Part shown: piece by piece, positions 50,597 through 60,838 of the stretch | How positions within the stretch are numbered: the first letter of the stretch is position 1 | Layout of the letters: each line of letters starts with the position of its first letter | DNA from: Mycolicibacterium sphagni | GTDB taxonomy: Bacteria > Actinomycetota > Actinomycetes > Mycobacteriales > Mycobacteriaceae | Direction of reading: 5' to 3' | Assembly: GCF_013337765.1 (NCBI RefSeq) | Contig: NZ_VBSB01000008.1 | Span: 248,001-312,000 of the forward strand | Length of the DNA: 64,000 bases | Made by a program: the position numbers and the translations under genes | Notes under the pieces: generated by a model | The model's input: only the letters and a program-made list of their open reading frames with translations | The model's database searches: none | What the model was told of the DNA's origin: nothing

Positions 50597-52938
50597 CTGC
50601 TCACTCCTGTGGTCTCGGTGTCCACGGCGGGTGCGAACAGCACCCCGTCGGCGATCAATTGCTCGATGTCATCGTCGGCCAGGCCCAGCACATCTCGGCA
50701 CACCTGGCGGGTGTCGGCGCCTGGAAGCGGGGCCGGGCGTTGCGGGGCGGGCGGGATGTGGCGGTACGGCGCGGGCCCGGCTTCGGTGGGCAGCGGCGCG
50801 TCGAACAGCGGATGGACCATGTCGCTGAACACATTTCGCGACCGGAGCTGTGGGTCGTCGTGCAGGTCGGTTGCCCGGTACATCGGGCCGGCGGGAACGC
50901 CGGCGGCCTGCAGCTGCGCGGCGACCTGGATCGGCGACCGCTCCCGCACCCAGGCTGCCAGCTCGCCGTGCCCGATCACCTCGGCGATCGCCTGCGAATC
51001 GGCATCCGAGCGCACCGACACCACACACCATTCGTCGTCACCGGCGCACGGCAGCACCAGGTGCGTGGTGGGATCCGGATCGACCCGCTCGACGCCGGTG
51101 GCCGCCGCGGCCAATGTCACGTACAGCGTGTCGAGCTGGTTGATCACCGCCTCGGCCTGGGAGACGTGGATGCGGGTACCGACACCGTCGCGCTCGCGCC
51201 GGATCAGCCCGGCCAGCGCGCCGATCGCGCTGATCCGCCCGACGACATGGTCGGGGAAGATCGTCGTCGCGTCGTAGAACGCGTGCCGCGCGGTGGGCGC
51301 CGGCGGCTCCTCCGATGTCCACAACCGGGTCACGCCGATGGTGGCGCGCACCAACGGGCCGTAGCCCATGCGCTTGCTCCAGGGGCCGGTGTCGCCGAAC
51401 GCGCTGCTTTCGGCGACCACCAGACCGGGATTGAGCTCGTGCAGCCGATCGTGGGAAAAGCCCAGTGCGGGCAGGGTTCCCGGCTTGAAGTTGGCGAACA
51501 CGGCATCCGATGCAGACACCAGCCGGCTGAACACGTCGGCGCCCGCCGGGCTGCGCAGCTCCAGGCCAAGGCCGAGGTTGTTGCGGTGTGCCCTGGCGAA
51601 GGACTCGCTGATCTGCTGATGCGGGCCCTTCTGGCGCAGCCCGTCCGGATAGCTCGAGCTCTCGACCTTGATCACCTCGGCACCCAGGTCGGCGAACAGC
51701 CGGCTCAGTTCCCCGCCCGCGACGATGACCCCCAGATCCAGGACCCGAATGCCCTCCAGCGGCCGCGCGCCCACGCCGCGGGTTGCCTTCGGGTCGAATG
51801 GTGGTGACTCCCAGTGCTTGTCGTCGTCGCTGAGCCTGGGCGCGGGGGCTCGATAGCCGGCATGAGTGCCGTCGACCACCCAGTAACCCACCGGCACGCG
51901 CGCGGCGACACCGGGCGCCAACTCGGTGTCGACGAGCGCCCCGACCGCGGCAAGGTGCTCGGACTCCAATGCGTGCGACGGAGTCAGGACGGCCGCGATC
52001 GGCACCCCGTGCGCCTGCCCCTCGGCCACCAGCTGCTTCATCGTCCGGTCGGCGAACAAGGCCGCCATCAGTTGGCTCAACTCACCGAATGCCTTGGTGC
52101 GAGCCGCAATCGAGTCGAAGATGGGATCCTGGAACTGCTCGGGCTCCCCCAGCCACGCCCGCATGCCGTGCCATTGCCGCGGCGCGAGAACGCAGAGCCG
52201 GACGTAGCCGTCCTGGCAGGCGAAGATCGGATAGGAGTCCTGGTTTCTCGGCCTGCCCCGCCACCGTTCGGCCGTGTTGCGTGCGGTCGCGGCCTGACCC
52301 TGCGTGCCGAATGCCGGATCCAGTGTCAAGACCACCGCGTCGAAGCGGGAGAAGTCGACGTAATCGCCTGTCCCGCAGCGCAATCGGTTGAAGTAGGCGA
52401 CCAGTACCGCCCAGGCCGCCTGCACCGCCGCCGTAGCCGACGCGATGCCGTCCGGGGGCAGCACCGGGGTGCCGGTCGCCGGGCCAGAGCGGGACAACGC
52501 CGAGGACATCGCGTAGAGCACCGCGTCGGTGGCCCGCCAGGACGCGTGCGGACCCTGCGTCCCGAAATCGGTGACCGACATGGTGACCAACCCTGCGAAC
52601 TGATCGGCCAGGGCGGCACACGAGGTGCCGAAGGCCGCCGTCAGTCCGGGTGTTCCGCTGTCGACGACGATGTCGGCGCCGGCGGCCAGCTCGAAGAACG
52701 TGCTGCGGTCGGCATCGACGGAGGGATCGAGCACGGTGCCGCGCTTGTTGGCGTTGTGCAGCGCGAACGGGACGCTGACCCCGTCCAGCGTCGGCCGCGC
52801 ATGCCGCGCGGGGCTGCCGCCGGGCGGCTCGACCTTGATGACGTCGGCACCGAGGTCGGCGAGCAGACGGGTGACGCCGTCGCCCGCCTCGTCGCAGAGG
52901 TCCAGCACCCGCACCGAGGCGAGTAGCGATTCCGTCAC
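50593..52938 (-). CDS. double-domain CaiB/BaiF family III CoA transferase (Rv1866-type)
   Basis: A 781-residue protein containing two type III CoA-transferase domains. The first starts VRVLDLCDEAGDGVTRLLADLGADVIKVEPPGG and includes CGTGDYVDFSRFDA; the second starts GIRVLDLGVIVAGGELSRLFADLGAEVIKVES and includes GVGTRIHVSQAEAVINQ. Most family members are single-domain dimers, so this fusion may fold as an intramolecular dimer. From memory Rv1866 is similar in length. It would move CoA between organic acids. Its GTG overlaps the oxidoreductase stop (GTGA) and its stop overlaps the aldehyde dehydrogenase start (ATGA). Confidence 0.87.
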   Translation of the reverse strand: MTESLLASVRVLDLCDEAGDGVTRLLADLGADVIKVEPPGGSPARHARPTLDGVSVPFALHNANKRGTVLDPSVDADRSTFFELAAGADIVVDSGTPGLTAAFGTSCAALADQFAGLVTMSVTDFGTQGPHASWRATDAVLYAMSSALSRSGPATGTPVLPPDGIASATAAVQAAWAVLVAYFNRLRCGTGDYVDFSRFDAVVLTLDPAFGTQGQAATARNTAERWRGRPRNQDSYPIFACQDGYVRLCVLAPRQWHGMRAWLGEPEQFQDPIFDSIAARTKAFGELSQLMAALFADRTMKQLVAEGQAHGVPIAAVLTPSHALESEHLAAVGALVDTELAPGVAARVPVGYWVVDGTHAGYRAPAPRLSDDDKHWESPPFDPKATRGVGARPLEGIRVLDLGVIVAGGELSRLFADLGAEVIKVESSSYPDGLRQKGPHQQISESFARAHRNNLGLGLELRSPAGADVFSRLVSASDAVFANFKPGTLPALGFSHDRLHELNPGLVVAESSAFGDTGPWSKRMGYGPLVRATIGVTRLWTSEEPPAPTARHAFYDATTIFPDHVVGRISAIGALAGLIRRERDGVGTRIHVSQAEAVINQLDTLYVTLAAAATGVERVDPDPTTHLVLPCAGDDEWCVVSVRSDADSQAIAEVIGHGELAAWVRERSPIQVAAQLQAAGVPAGPMYRATDLHDDPQLRSRNVFSDMVHPLFDAPLPTEAGPAPYRHIPPAPQRPAPLPGADTRQVCRDVLGLADDDIEQLIADGVLFAPAVDTETTGVSR

Positions 52939-53816
52939 GAGGCGACCGCCAGCAGCCGCTCCACCCATTCCAGCGCAGTGTCGGTGTCCGCGGTGACGTA
53001 GAGGGTGTCGACGAATGCGTCGTGATATCCGTTGTCCTGCAAGGTCTTCAACGCATCCTCCACCGCGTCGATCGGAGTGTCCGCAGCGACGTTGACCCGA
53101 ACGTGGGTGGCGATGGCCGCCGGATCCCGTCCCGCCGCTTGTGCCGCGTCGTCGATCACCGCGCGCTGGGCGGCCAGCTTGTCGATCCGTACATTGCCGG
53201 GCACACCGATCACGGCCAGCCATCCGTCGGCGCGCCGGCCGATCCGGCGCAGCCCGGCAGACGAGGACGCACCCAGATAGATCGGCGGGCGCGGCCGCTG
53301 GACGGGTTTGAGGCTCACCCACGACGGCGGGATGTGGTATCGATCGCCGTCGAACGAGACGGGATCGGTGGTCCACAGTGCCTCGACTGCGTCGAGCAGT
53401 TCGTCGAGCTGGGCACCACGACGCTCGAATGAGGCACCGGCGCCCCGGTACTCCTCGGGCGACCAGCCGATCCCGAAGCCGGGTAGCAGCCGGCCGCGGC
53501 TGACCACGTCAATGCTGGTCAACTGCCGGGCCAGCTGAACCGGCGGATACCACGGCGCGACCAGCACGCTGAACCCCAGCCGCGCCGACGTCGTCACCGT
53601 CGCGGCGACCGTCAGCGCGGTGAACGGATCAAGGCTGCTGCGGAAGTTCAGCGGCACGGTATCGCCGCCGCCGTAGCCGACGGTGGGATCTGCCGCGGCC
53701 AACAGCCGGTCACCCACCCACAGGCTCTCGGCGCCGAGTTGCTCGGCGGTCGAGGCGAATCGAGACAACTCGGCATGGGCGGACTCGCCGAATTGCGGTA
53801 ACGCGAAGCCCAGCAC
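52935..53816 (-). CDS. luciferase-like (LLM) F420-type oxidoreductase
   Basis: A 293-residue LLM-superfamily protein: [74 protein letters not shown] and [24 protein letters not shown]. It belongs to the F420-dependent TIGR03619-like group. It is the first gene of the oxidoreductase-CoA transferase-aldehyde dehydrogenase operon. TACGCT lies six bases before the GTG at 53816. Confidence 0.84.
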   Translation of the reverse strand: MLGFALPQFGESAHAELSRFASTAEQLGAESLWVGDRLLAAADPTVGYGGGDTVPLNFRSSLDPFTALTVAATVTTSARLGFSVLVAPWYPPVQLARQLTSIDVVSRGRLLPGFGIGWSPEEYRGAGASFERRGAQLDELLDAVEALWTTDPVSFDGDRYHIPPSWVSLKPVQRPRPPIYLGASSSAGLRRIGRRADGWLAVIGVPGNVRIDKLAAQRAVIDDAAQAAGRDPAAIATHVRVNVAADTPIDAVEDALKTLQDNGYHDAFVDTLYVTADTDTALEWVERLLAVAS

Positions 53817-53822
53817 CCCGCC

Positions 53823-53828
53823 AGCGTA
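53823..53828 (-). promoter_or_regulatory. -10 element TACGCT, leaderless start of operon
   Basis: TANNNT hexamer six bases before the GTG at 53816; it would drive the three-gene operon down to 49157. Confidence 0.45.
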
Positions 53829-53896
53829 GTAGAGCGGCCCGTGAACAAATGGTGCCCCGCAGGCACGGGCACCCCGATCGGAGTTGGATGGGGAAC

Positions 53897-56323
53897 ATGG
53901 AGTCGATCAGCGAACAGACCATCGCCCAACTCGACGGGTGGTGGCGCGCCGCCAACTATCTCTCCGTCGGTCAGATCTACCTACTCGACAACCCGCTGTT
54001 GCGGACGCCGCTGACCCGCGAGGACGTCAAACCCCGACTGCTCGGGCACTGGGGCACGACCCCGGGATTGAACTTCCTGTACGCGCATCTCAACCGCGCC
54101 ATCAAGGCGCGCGAGCAGTCGACCATCTACGTGACCGGACCCGGCCACGGCGGACCCGGGCTGGTGGCCAACGCCTACCTGGACGGCACCTACACCGAGA
54201 CCTACCCCGACATCACCCAGGACGCCGAGGGCCTGCGCCGGTTGTTCCGCCAGTTCTCCTTCCCCGGCGGCATCCCGTCGCACGTCGCCCCGGAAACCCC
54301 CGGGTCGATCCACGAAGGCGGGGAACTCGGCTATGCCCTCTCGCACGCCTACGGCGCAGCCTTCGACAACCCGGACCTGCTGGTGGTCGCGGTGGTCGGC
54401 GACGGCGAGGCCGAGACCGGTGCGCTGGCCACCAGCTGGCACTCCAACAAGTTCCTCAACACCGCCAATGACGGCGTGGTGCTGCCGATCCTGCATCTCA
54501 ACGGCTACAAGATCGCCAACCCGACCGTGCTGGCGCGTATCCCCGAAGACGAATTACGCAGTTTGATGGTCGGATTGGGGCATCAGCCGTACTTCTTCGA
54601 AGTGCCCGACGACGGGTCGAGTGATCACGCCGACGCGCATCGCCGATTCGCCGCGCTGCTGGACGACGTCCTGGACCGGATCACCGAAATCAAGGCGTCT
54701 CCCGATGCGGAGCGCCCGGCCTGGCCGATGATCGTGTTTCGCACCCCGAAGGGGTGGACCGGACCCGCCACCATCGACGGCAAGAAGACCACCGGCTCGT
54801 GGCGCGCGCATCAGGTCCCGCTGGCCAGCGCCCGCGACACCCCCGAACACCTTCAGGTGCTTGCCGAGTGGCTGGCCTCGTACCGGGCCGAGGAGTTGTT
54901 CGACGCCGACGGCAAGCTGGATCCCGACATCGCCGCACTCGCGCCGCCCGGCCAGTTGCGGATGAGCGAAAACCCGCACACCAATGGCGGATTGCTGCTC
55001 AAAGATCTGCGCCTGCCGGACTTCCGGACGTTCGGCGTGGACGTGCCTGCGCCCGGTGCCACCGTCGCCGAGGCGACCCGCGTGCTCGGGCAGTGGCTGA
55101 CCGAGGTGATCCGGCTCAACCCGGACAACTTCCGGATCTTCGGACCCGACGAGACCGCGTCCAACCGCCTGCAGTCCGTCTTCGAGGTGACGGACAAGCA
55201 ATGGGATGCCGAGTTGGTCGGCCCCGAGGTCGACGAGCATCTGGCCCGAGCCGGCCGGGTGATCGAGATGCTCTCCGAGCACCAGTGCCAGGGCTGGCTC
55301 GAGGGGTACCTGCTGACCGGCAGGCACGGGCTGTTCAACTGCTACGAAGCCTTCATCCACATCATCGACTCGATGTTCAACCAGCACGCCAAATGGCTCA
55401 AGGTCACCAACCACATCCCGTGGCGCCGCCCGATCGCGAGCCTCAATTACCTTCTGTCCAGCCATGTTTGGCGCCAGGACCACAACGGCTTCAGTCATCA
55501 GGACCCGGGCTTCATCGACCACGTCGTCAACAAGCGCGCCGAGGTCGTGCGGGTGTACCTGCCGCCGGACGCCAACACCTTGCTCTCGACCTACGACCAC
55601 TGCCTGCGCTCGCGCCAGTACGTCAACGTCGTCGTCGCCGGGAAACAGCCGCATCCCAACTTCCTGACCATGGACGAAGCCATCGCGCACTGCACCCGCG
55701 GGCTGGGTATCTGGGAATGGGCCGGCAACGAGACGGTCGGCGAGGAGCCCGACGTGGTGATCGCGGCCGCCGGTGATGTGCCGACGCTGGAGGCGCTGGC
55801 CGCCGTCGACCTGCTGCGCCAGCACTTGCCCGAGCTTCGGGTGCGCTTCGTGAACGTCGTGGATCTGATGCGTCTGCAGGACGACACCGAACACCCACAC
55901 GGGCTGTCCAACCGGGCGTTCGACGGGATCTTCACCGCCGACAAGCCCGTCATATTCGCCTACCACGGCTACCCATGGCTCATCCATCGGCTGACCTATC
56001 GCCGCAGCAACGACAGCCGCATCCACGTGCGTGGCTACAAGGAGGAGGGCACCACCACGACACCGTTCGACATGGTGATGCTCAACGACCTGGACCGCTA
56101 CCACCTCGTCATCGACGTCATCGACCGGGTGCCGGGCCTGGGATCCGCGTGCGCCACCCTGCGCCAGCAGATGGCCGACAAGCGTCTGGCCGCCCGCGAA
56201 TACACCCGCGCCTACGGCGACGACCTCCCCGAGGTGCGCGACTGGGTGTGGCCGGATGCGCGTGGGACTCAGGTGTCGGGGGCCGTAGACGCGGTGGCGG
56301 CTACCGGCGGGGACAACGAATAG
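53897..56323 (+). CDS. xfp: xylulose-5-phosphate/fructose-6-phosphate phosphoketolase
   Basis: An 808-residue thiamine diphosphate enzyme that splits xylulose 5-phosphate or fructose 6-phosphate to acetyl phosphate. Signature segments are [74 protein letters not shown] (an active-site region) and the ThDP motif [10 protein letters not shown]. The ATG at 53897 follows GGGGAAC; ATG at 53888 is an alternative. Acetate kinase and phosphotransacetylase, the usual partners, are not in the window. Confidence 0.95.
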   Translation: MESISEQTIAQLDGWWRAANYLSVGQIYLLDNPLLRTPLTREDVKPRLLGHWGTTPGLNFLYAHLNRAIKAREQSTIYVTGPGHGGPGLVANAYLDGTYTETYPDITQDAEGLRRLFRQFSFPGGIPSHVAPETPGSIHEGGELGYALSHAYGAAFDNPDLLVVAVVGDGEAETGALATSWHSNKFLNTANDGVVLPILHLNGYKIANPTVLARIPEDELRSLMVGLGHQPYFFEVPDDGSSDHADAHRRFAALLDDVLDRITEIKASPDAERPAWPMIVFRTPKGWTGPATIDGKKTTGSWRAHQVPLASARDTPEHLQVLAEWLASYRAEELFDADGKLDPDIAALAPPGQLRMSENPHTNGGLLLKDLRLPDFRTFGVDVPAPGATVAEATRVLGQWLTEVIRLNPDNFRIFGPDETASNRLQSVFEVTDKQWDAELVGPEVDEHLARAGRVIEMLSEHQCQGWLEGYLLTGRHGLFNCYEAFIHIIDSMFNQHAKWLKVTNHIPWRRPIASLNYLLSSHVWRQDHNGFSHQDPGFIDHVVNKRAEVVRVYLPPDANTLLSTYDHCLRSRQYVNVVVAGKQPHPNFLTMDEAIAHCTRGLGIWEWAGNETVGEEPDVVIAAAGDVPTLEALAAVDLLRQHLPELRVRFVNVVDLMRLQDDTEHPHGLSNRAFDGIFTADKPVIFAYHGYPWLIHRLTYRRSNDSRIHVRGYKEEGTTTTPFDMVMLNDLDRYHLVIDVIDRVPGLGSACATLRQQMADKRLAAREYTRAYGDDLPEVRDWVWPDARGTQVSGAVDAVAATGGDNE

Positions 56324-56368
56324 CAACCTAGCTGGCTGCGGCTGAACTGGGCATTTTGCGGCCACAGG

Positions 56369-56374
56369 TACACT
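56369..56374 (+). promoter_or_regulatory. -10 element TACACT, near-leaderless start
   Basis: TANNNT hexamer nine bases before the ATG at 56384. Confidence 0.4.
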
Positions 56375-56383
56375 TGGCCCGTT

Positions 56384-57145
56384 ATGTCCGAGCAGAGCGC
56401 GGTGGCCCCGCATCCCCATCCCGCGCTTTCGCAGCTGGCCGCACTCCATCACTTCCGGATCTACGCCGATATCGGCATCGTCGTCGTCGTGCTGGCGCTG
56501 ACCAACCTGCTCGCGCACTTCACCACGCCGTGGGCCAACGTCGCCGTGGTGCCCGCCGCCGCTCTCGGCCTGCTGTTGCTGGTGCGCTCACGCGGATTGG
56601 GGTGGACCGAGCTGGGATTGGGCCGCGAGCACTGGAAGTCCGGCGCGCTGTATGCGCTGGGCGCGGTGCTGTTGGTGCTGACCGTCATCGCGGTGGGCGC
56701 GCTGCTGCCCTGGACCCGCCCGATGTTCCTGAACAACCACTACGCCACGCTATCGGGCGCGCTGCTGGCGTCGATGATCATCATCCCGTTGCAGACCGTG
56801 ATTCCCGAGGAGCTGGCGTTTCGCGGCGTGCTGCACGGCGCGCTGGACCGCGCCTGGGGCTTTCGTGGGGTGGCGGCCGCCGGGTCGCTGCTGTTCGGCT
56901 TGTGGCACGTCGCCACGTCGCTGGGTCTGACCAGCAGCAATGTCGGTTTCACCAGGATCTTCGGCGGCGGCGTGGTGGGCATGCTCGCCGGGGTGCTGAT
57001 GGCGGTGCTGGCGACGGGAGCCGCCGGCTTCGTGTTCACCTGGCTGCGGCGGCGCAGCGGCAGCCTGATTGCGCCGATCGCACTGCACTGGTCGCTCAAC
57101 GGTCTCGGTGCTCTGGCTGCTGCCCTGGTGTGGCACCTGTCCTGA
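56384..57145 (+). CDS. CPBP family intramembrane metalloprotease-like protein
   Basis: A 253-residue membrane protein with about seven helices and the Abi/CPBP motifs IPEELAFRGVLHG (EExxxR), LLFGLWHVAT (FxxxH) and IALHWSLN (HxxxN/B). Members process lipoproteins or prenylated peptides, or serve in bacteriocin immunity; the substrate here is unknown. From memory it is similar to Rv1863c, also near adhA. The gene ends one base before the convergent CGNR gene. Confidence 0.84.
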   Translation: MSEQSAVAPHPHPALSQLAALHHFRIYADIGIVVVVLALTNLLAHFTTPWANVAVVPAAALGLLLLVRSRGLGWTELGLGREHWKSGALYALGAVLLVLTVIAVGALLPWTRPMFLNNHYATLSGALLASMIIIPLQTVIPEELAFRGVLHGALDRAWGFRGVAAAGSLLFGLWHVATSLGLTSSNVGFTRIFGGGVVGMLAGVLMAVLATGAAGFVFTWLRRRSGSLIAPIALHWSLNGLGALAAALVWHLS

Positions 57146-57146
57146 G

Positions 57147-57734
57147 TTAGTCGCGGCGGCTTCGGCGCGCCCGGAACTCCCGGTTCTTCAGCTTGTTGCC
57201 GCACGTGGCCATGTCGCACCAGGTGCCGCCGTGATTGCGGGACCGGTCGTAGAACGCCCATCGGCAGTCCTCATTGCCGCAGGCCTTGAGATGAGTCCAG
57301 GTTCCGTCGCGTTGGGCGTCGGAGACCACCAGCAGCAGCGAGAGCAGCCGCCCGTTCAGGGAATCGCTCTCGGCGCCGACGTGCACTGTGCCGTCCGAGC
57401 CGAGGTGAACGCGGGCACCCGCAGCATCTGCGATCTGGCTCAACGGCCCCAGCTGCTCGTCGGTCGGCGCTGGGCCGCCCGCGTTGTGCACGAGCATGGC
57501 GCGCAGCGCTTCCCGCAGTTCGCGGATGGTGCGCAGGTCATCGGCGGTGGGCACGTCGCAGGCCGGCAGGAGTCCCTGGGCCTGCAGCCACGGCTGCGCG
57601 TCGGTGGCGAGCGCCAATCGGTCGGCACCGGATTCGAGATCGACGGTGTTGACCAGCGCTTGTATTCGGGCCAGCGGCACGGGTGCCGGTTTAGCCTCGG
57701 TGTCCCCGAGCCACTCCGCAGGGGCCTGCGTCAT
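57147..57734 (-). CDS. CGNR zinc-finger/ABATE-domain protein, putative regulator
   Basis: A 195-residue protein: an ABATE-type helical N-terminal domain (LARIQALVNTVDLESGADRL) and a C-terminal CGNR zinc finger (ACGNEDCRWAFYDRSRNHGGTWCDMATCGNKLKNREFRARR) with the four Cys ligands. The family is considered DNA-binding. TACGCT lies seven bases before the ATG at 57734. A set of TGACYGGT repeats in the divergent promoter region is a plausible autoregulatory site. Confidence 0.84.
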   Translation of the reverse strand: MTQAPAEWLGDTEAKPAPVPLARIQALVNTVDLESGADRLALATDAQPWLQAQGLLPACDVPTADDLRTIRELREALRAMLVHNAGGPAPTDEQLGPLSQIADAAGARVHLGSDGTVHVGAESDSLNGRLLSLLLVVSDAQRDGTWTHLKACGNEDCRWAFYDRSRNHGGTWCDMATCGNKLKNREFRARRSRRD

Positions 57735-57741
57735 ATCAGCC

Positions 57742-57747
57742 AGCGTA
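57742..57747 (-). promoter_or_regulatory. -10 element TACGCT, leaderless start
   Basis: TANNNT hexamer seven bases before the ATG at 57734. Confidence 0.45.
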
Positions 57748-57755
57748 GGAGCAAG

Positions 57756-57794
57756 TGACTGGTAAATCAACTTGACTGGTCATGCATGACCGGT
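57756..57794. promoter_or_regulatory. candidate operator: three TGACYGGT repeats and a 14-base palindrome
   Basis: TGACTGGT at 57756 and 57773 and TGACCGGT at 57787 are direct repeats; GGTCATGCATGACC (57778-57791) is a perfect palindrome overlapping the last two. They lie between the CGNR regulator gene and the divergent hypothetical gene. Confidence 0.45.
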
Positions 57795-57828
57795 GTAACG
57801 TTTTGGATGGTCATAAGAGAAGGCGACG

Positions 57829-58374
57829 ATGCCGATCTCGGAACAGGAAAAGGCCATGGGGCCCAACGATTTTCACGATAACATCCGCCACGCCAACTCC
57901 CGCGACACTAACACCCGGCTGCCGGGTGAATTCGACGCCCCCGTCTCGGCTGAGCTTCTCGATCGCGCGGCGCTCAGTTCCCGCCTGAAGGCACGGCTTT
58001 TCGCCGGCCGGCTCGACCGCGACGTCGAAGCGGGCATCATCCCGTTGTCGGGCAGCTCGCTGGCGGTTCACATCGCGCGGCTGACGTCCGTCGAGGAGCG
58101 CGAGGCGCTCGCCCGCACGCTGCGGCAAGCGCTGGCCGAGCTGCATCGCGACCGTCGCGGCTTCTCGCCGCGGATCCCCGTGCATCCAGGGCGACTGGCC
58201 AGCTGCCGCGGCGTGATCGACGACATCACACTGCTGCTGCATTCGCCGCGCCCGGTGCGTGCCCGGGGCATGGCCCGGCTGCGGCTGCTGCTCGCCGACG
58301 GAACCGGCCCGCTGTACAGCAACGGGCGGGGCAGCCTCGCTGCCGAGCTTCGCGGGGTGCTGGCCGCTCTCTAG
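57829..58374 (+). CDS. conserved hypothetical protein
   Basis: A 181-residue soluble protein, Arg- and Leu-rich, without signal or membrane segments. The C-terminal half ([44 protein letters not shown]) is predicted helical and basic. AGAAGGCGACG precedes the ATG at 57829, a good ribosome binding site. It is divergent from the CGNR regulator across candidate operator repeats and may be its target. Its stop overlaps the end of adhA by four bases. I do not recognise a family. Confidence 0.72.
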   Translation: MPISEQEKAMGPNDFHDNIRHANSRDTNTRLPGEFDAPVSAELLDRAALSSRLKARLFAGRLDRDVEAGIIPLSGSSLAVHIARLTSVEEREALARTLRQALAELHRDRRGFSPRIPVHPGRLASCRGVIDDITLLLHSPRPVRARGMARLRLLLADGTGPLYSNGRGSLAAELRGVLAAL

Positions 58375-59384
58375 GGCAGCAGCACCGCGGCGCCCGCGAT
58401 GCGCCCCTCGACCAGGTCGGTCAGTGCCCGGTCGGCTTGCCCGAGTGGATATTCCGGGGTGGTCACCTCGATGCGATGACGGCCGGCGAATGCCAGGAAC
58501 TCGCGCGCGTCGGTGCGGGTGTTCGACGTCACCGACCGAACCTGGCGCTCCTGAAACAGATGTCGCTGATAGTTCAGCGCTGGGATGTCGCTGAGATGGA
58601 TGCCCGCGATCGCCAGGGTGCCACCGCGATCGAGTGCTTCCAGCGCAGGCAACACGAGGTCGCCGACCGGAGCGAACAGGATCGCCGCGTCGAGTTTGAC
58701 CGGTGGCGGGTCGGCCGCGCCCTGCGCCGACGCGGCGCCGAGCCCCAGCGCGAGCTCACGGGCATCGGCACCGCGGGTCATGACGTGGACCTCGGCGCCC
58801 TGAGCCAGCGCCACCTGGGCGGTGATGTGGGCGCTGCCGCCGAACCCGTACAACCCCAACCGTCCCCCGTCGGGCAGCTCGGCGCGCAGGAGCGACCGGT
58901 AGCCGATGATCCCGGCGCACAGCAACGGTGCCAGTTCGCTGTCGGTGTAGCCATCGGGCAGTCGGTGTGCGAAAGCGGCTGGGACAGTGGCGAAATCGGC
59001 GTATCCACCGTCGGCGTCCCAGCCGGTGTAGCGCGAGTTGGGGCACAGGTTCTCCGCGCCCCGCCGGCAGTAGTCGCACACCCCGCAGGTGTGGCGCAGC
59101 CACGCGACGCCGACCCGGTCCCCCACCGCGAACTCGTCGCCGGCGTCCGATCCTTTTCCGACGACCTCGCCGACGACTTCGTGGCCGGGTGTCACGTGTG
59201 GGCGGTGGACCGCGAGGTCACCCTCGGTGACATGAAGGTCGGTGCGGCATACGCCGCAAGCGAGCACCGCCACCAGAAGTTCGTCGGGCGCGGGCTGCGG
59301 AATCGTGGCGCCGGCGTCCAACTCCAGCGGTTGACTGCGCATCGGCCCGGGCCGGCGTACCCGCCAGGCGCGCATGGTGGTCAT
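58371..59384 (-). CDS. adhA: zinc-type alcohol dehydrogenase AdhA
   Basis: A 337-residue medium-chain dehydrogenase. The catalytic zinc ligands are in [12 protein letters not shown] and [13 protein letters not shown]; the structural zinc cysteines are in [44 protein letters not shown] is the cofactor-binding fold. It matches my memory of M. tuberculosis AdhA (Rv1862), also beside apa and the modBC genes. The ATG at 59384 is the first methionine of the family-like [12 protein letters not shown] at 59375 is an alternative. Confidence 0.9.
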   Translation of the reverse strand: MTTMRAWRVRRPGPMRSQPLELDAGATIPQPAPDELLVAVLACGVCRTDLHVTEGDLAVHRPHVTPGHEVVGEVVGKGSDAGDEFAVGDRVGVAWLRHTCGVCDYCRRGAENLCPNSRYTGWDADGGYADFATVPAAFAHRLPDGYTDSELAPLLCAGIIGYRSLLRAELPDGGRLGLYGFGGSAHITAQVALAQGAEVHVMTRGADARELALGLGAASAQGAADPPPVKLDAAILFAPVGDLVLPALEALDRGGTLAIAGIHLSDIPALNYQRHLFQERQVRSVTSNTRTDAREFLAFAGRHRIEVTTPEYPLGQADRALTDLVEGRIAGAAVLLP

Positions 59385-59428
59385 CCGTCCATCGTGCAAC
59401 GCGCCTGGCCGGGGCGCAGCCGGGTCGA

Positions 59429-59728
59429 CTAGGTCTTGCGGACCATACCGACGATCCAGAGCAGGATCACCGACCCGAGGACCGCGGTGAACAGGGTGAA
59501 CCACCACCCGCCCGCCGCGGTGTCGAGGAAGAAGCTCAGCAGGAACCCGCCGACCAGGGCGCCGATCACCCCGATCACGATGTTCATCAGAATGCCCGAG
59601 CCGCCGCCCTTGACGATCTTGCCGGCGATCCAGCCGGCCAGGGCGCCGATGATGATGTAGCCGATCCAGCCGACGCTGGTCAGCGTCGATGAACGGGCGA
59701 GGAATTCAGTAGTAGCCACCATGTCCAT
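59429..59728 (-). CDS. GlsB/YeaQ/YmgE family membrane protein (Rv1861-type)
   Basis: A 99-residue protein with three hydrophobic segments and the family pattern [45 protein letters not shown]. The family (transglycosylase-associated by old annotation) is stress-linked in other bacteria but has no demonstrated activity. GGAG lies about seven bases before the ATG at 59728. It follows apa and precedes adhA, the same order as in M. tuberculosis from memory. Confidence 0.88.
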   Translation of the reverse strand: MDMVATTEFLARSSTLTSVGWIGYIIIGALAGWIAGKIVKGGGSGILMNIVIGVIGALVGGFLLSFFLDTAAGGWWFTLFTAVLGSVILLWIVGMVRKT

Positions 59729-59829
59729 GACGGTCTCCTCGGTGTCGCTGGCCAGCGTCGATGCTGGCCGCTATCCCTTTGGTATACCGCCGGCAGGTAA
59801 CGATTGGCCGGTCGATACGGCCACGATCG

Positions 59830-60792
59830 CTACGTTCCCGGTGTCATCCCGGGAACTGGCGTTTCCACCGGGACGGGTACACCCAGCGGAACCCGGCCAC
59901 CCGCCGTCGGCGGCGCAGGCACTGGGGCGTTGGGATCGGCTGGCGGTGGCTCCGGCGGAGGCGGCGGGGCGTACGGCCGGATCGATTCGGCCAGCGCCTT
60001 GGCGGCCGCCGGATCGATCGGATCCTTGGCAGTGCCAAGCCAGACCACGAACCAGCGCTGGTTGCGCTGATCGCGCGGCGCGTTGGGGACGGCCGTGCCG
60101 ACCACACCGGCCCAGATCTGACCGTTGGGCTTGGTGGTGTCGGTGAACTTCACCTCGTAGGAGGAGAAGTAGCCCGGCATGTCACCGGCTTGTAGTGCAC
60201 CGCTCTGCTGGTTGATCCGGACACCGGGGAACGGCATGAAGAACTCGCCCATGTCCGAGCCCAACCTGATCGCGGCCTTGCTGTTGTCCTGCTCGGCACC
60301 GGCGAACAGCTTCAGGTCCAGCCGGCCGAGGATGACGCTCGTGTCGTTGGCGGTCGCAGCGGGCTGGCCGTTCTCGGGCGCGGCGGTCTGCTTGCTCAGC
60401 AGCGCCTGGCCGTAGTTCAAGCGGGACGCGTCGGAGACGGTCCAGCCTGCGGGAAGTAGATAGCTGAACCCGCCAGGGATGTTCGGAACGCGACCCGGCT
60501 CCAACGGCGGCGGGGCCGGCGGTGCGTTCGGATCCAGCGGCGGCGGCGGCGCATTCGGGTCCACCGGAGGTGGCGGCGGCGCGTTGGGATCCAACGGAGG
60601 CGGTGGGACTTCGGTGGCCGGCGGAGCCGCCGGGACTGCGGGAGCCGCCGTCGTAGGGGTCGGCGTCGCGGGATCCGCGTGCGCTGACGTTGATGGCAAC
60701 GCGATCGTGACGGCGCTGGCGGCGGTCATTGCGGTGACCGCAAACGCCGTCCACCGGCCCGGGCGTCGCGAAATCGGGTCCGACTGCGTCAT
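59830..60792 (-). CDS. apa: alanine- and proline-rich secreted protein Apa
   Basis: A 320-residue fibronectin-attachment glycoprotein. A signal peptide ends at AHA38, then a Pro/Ala/Thr-rich region with three DPNAPP-type repeats (68-93), a globular core from about 100 ([47 protein letters not shown]) and a Pro-rich C-terminus. It closely matches my memory of Apa/ModD (Rv1860), which is O-mannosylated on Thr residues. TAGGTT lies seven bases before the ATG at 60792. It lies downstream of modC. Confidence 0.93.
   Translation of the reverse strand: MTQSDPISRRPGRWTAFAVTAMTAASAVTIALPSTSAHADPATPTPTTAAPAVPAAPPATEVPPPPLDPNAPPPPPVDPNAPPPPLDPNAPPAPPPLEPGRVPNIPGGFSYLLPAGWTVSDASRLNYGQALLSKQTAAPENGQPAATANDTSVILGRLDLKLFAGAEQDNSKAAIRLGSDMGEFFMPFPGVRINQQSGALQAGDMPGYFSSYEVKFTDTTKPNGQIWAGVVGTAVPNAPRDQRNQRWFVVWLGTAKDPIDPAAAKALAESIRPYAPPPPPEPPPADPNAPVPAPPTAGGRVPLGVPVPVETPVPGMTPGT
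60514..60591 (-). repeat. proline-rich DPNAPP repeat in apa
   Basis: Three units of [12 protein letters not shown] sequence (residues 68-93) encoded by near-repeats of an about 30-base segment. Confidence 0.7.
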
Positions 60793-60799
60793 TCCAGTG

Positions 60800-60805
60800 A
60801 ACCTA
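60800..60805 (-). promoter_or_regulatory. -10 element TAGGTT, leaderless start
   Basis: TANNNT hexamer seven bases before the ATG at 60792, so apa appears to have a promoter separate from modBC. Confidence 0.45.
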
Positions 60806-60838
60806 CCGTGTTACAGCCGTGACGCAAGTGTGGCCTGC

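Noticed and set aside
52939..53376. N-terminal extension of the CoA transferase frame into the oxidoreductase gene
   Set aside because: Not homologous to CoA transferases; the GTGA junction gives a better start.
54554..56518. 654-codon minus-strand frame opposite the phosphoketolase gene
   Set aside because: Shadow frame; the phosphoketolase motifs on the plus strand are unambiguous.
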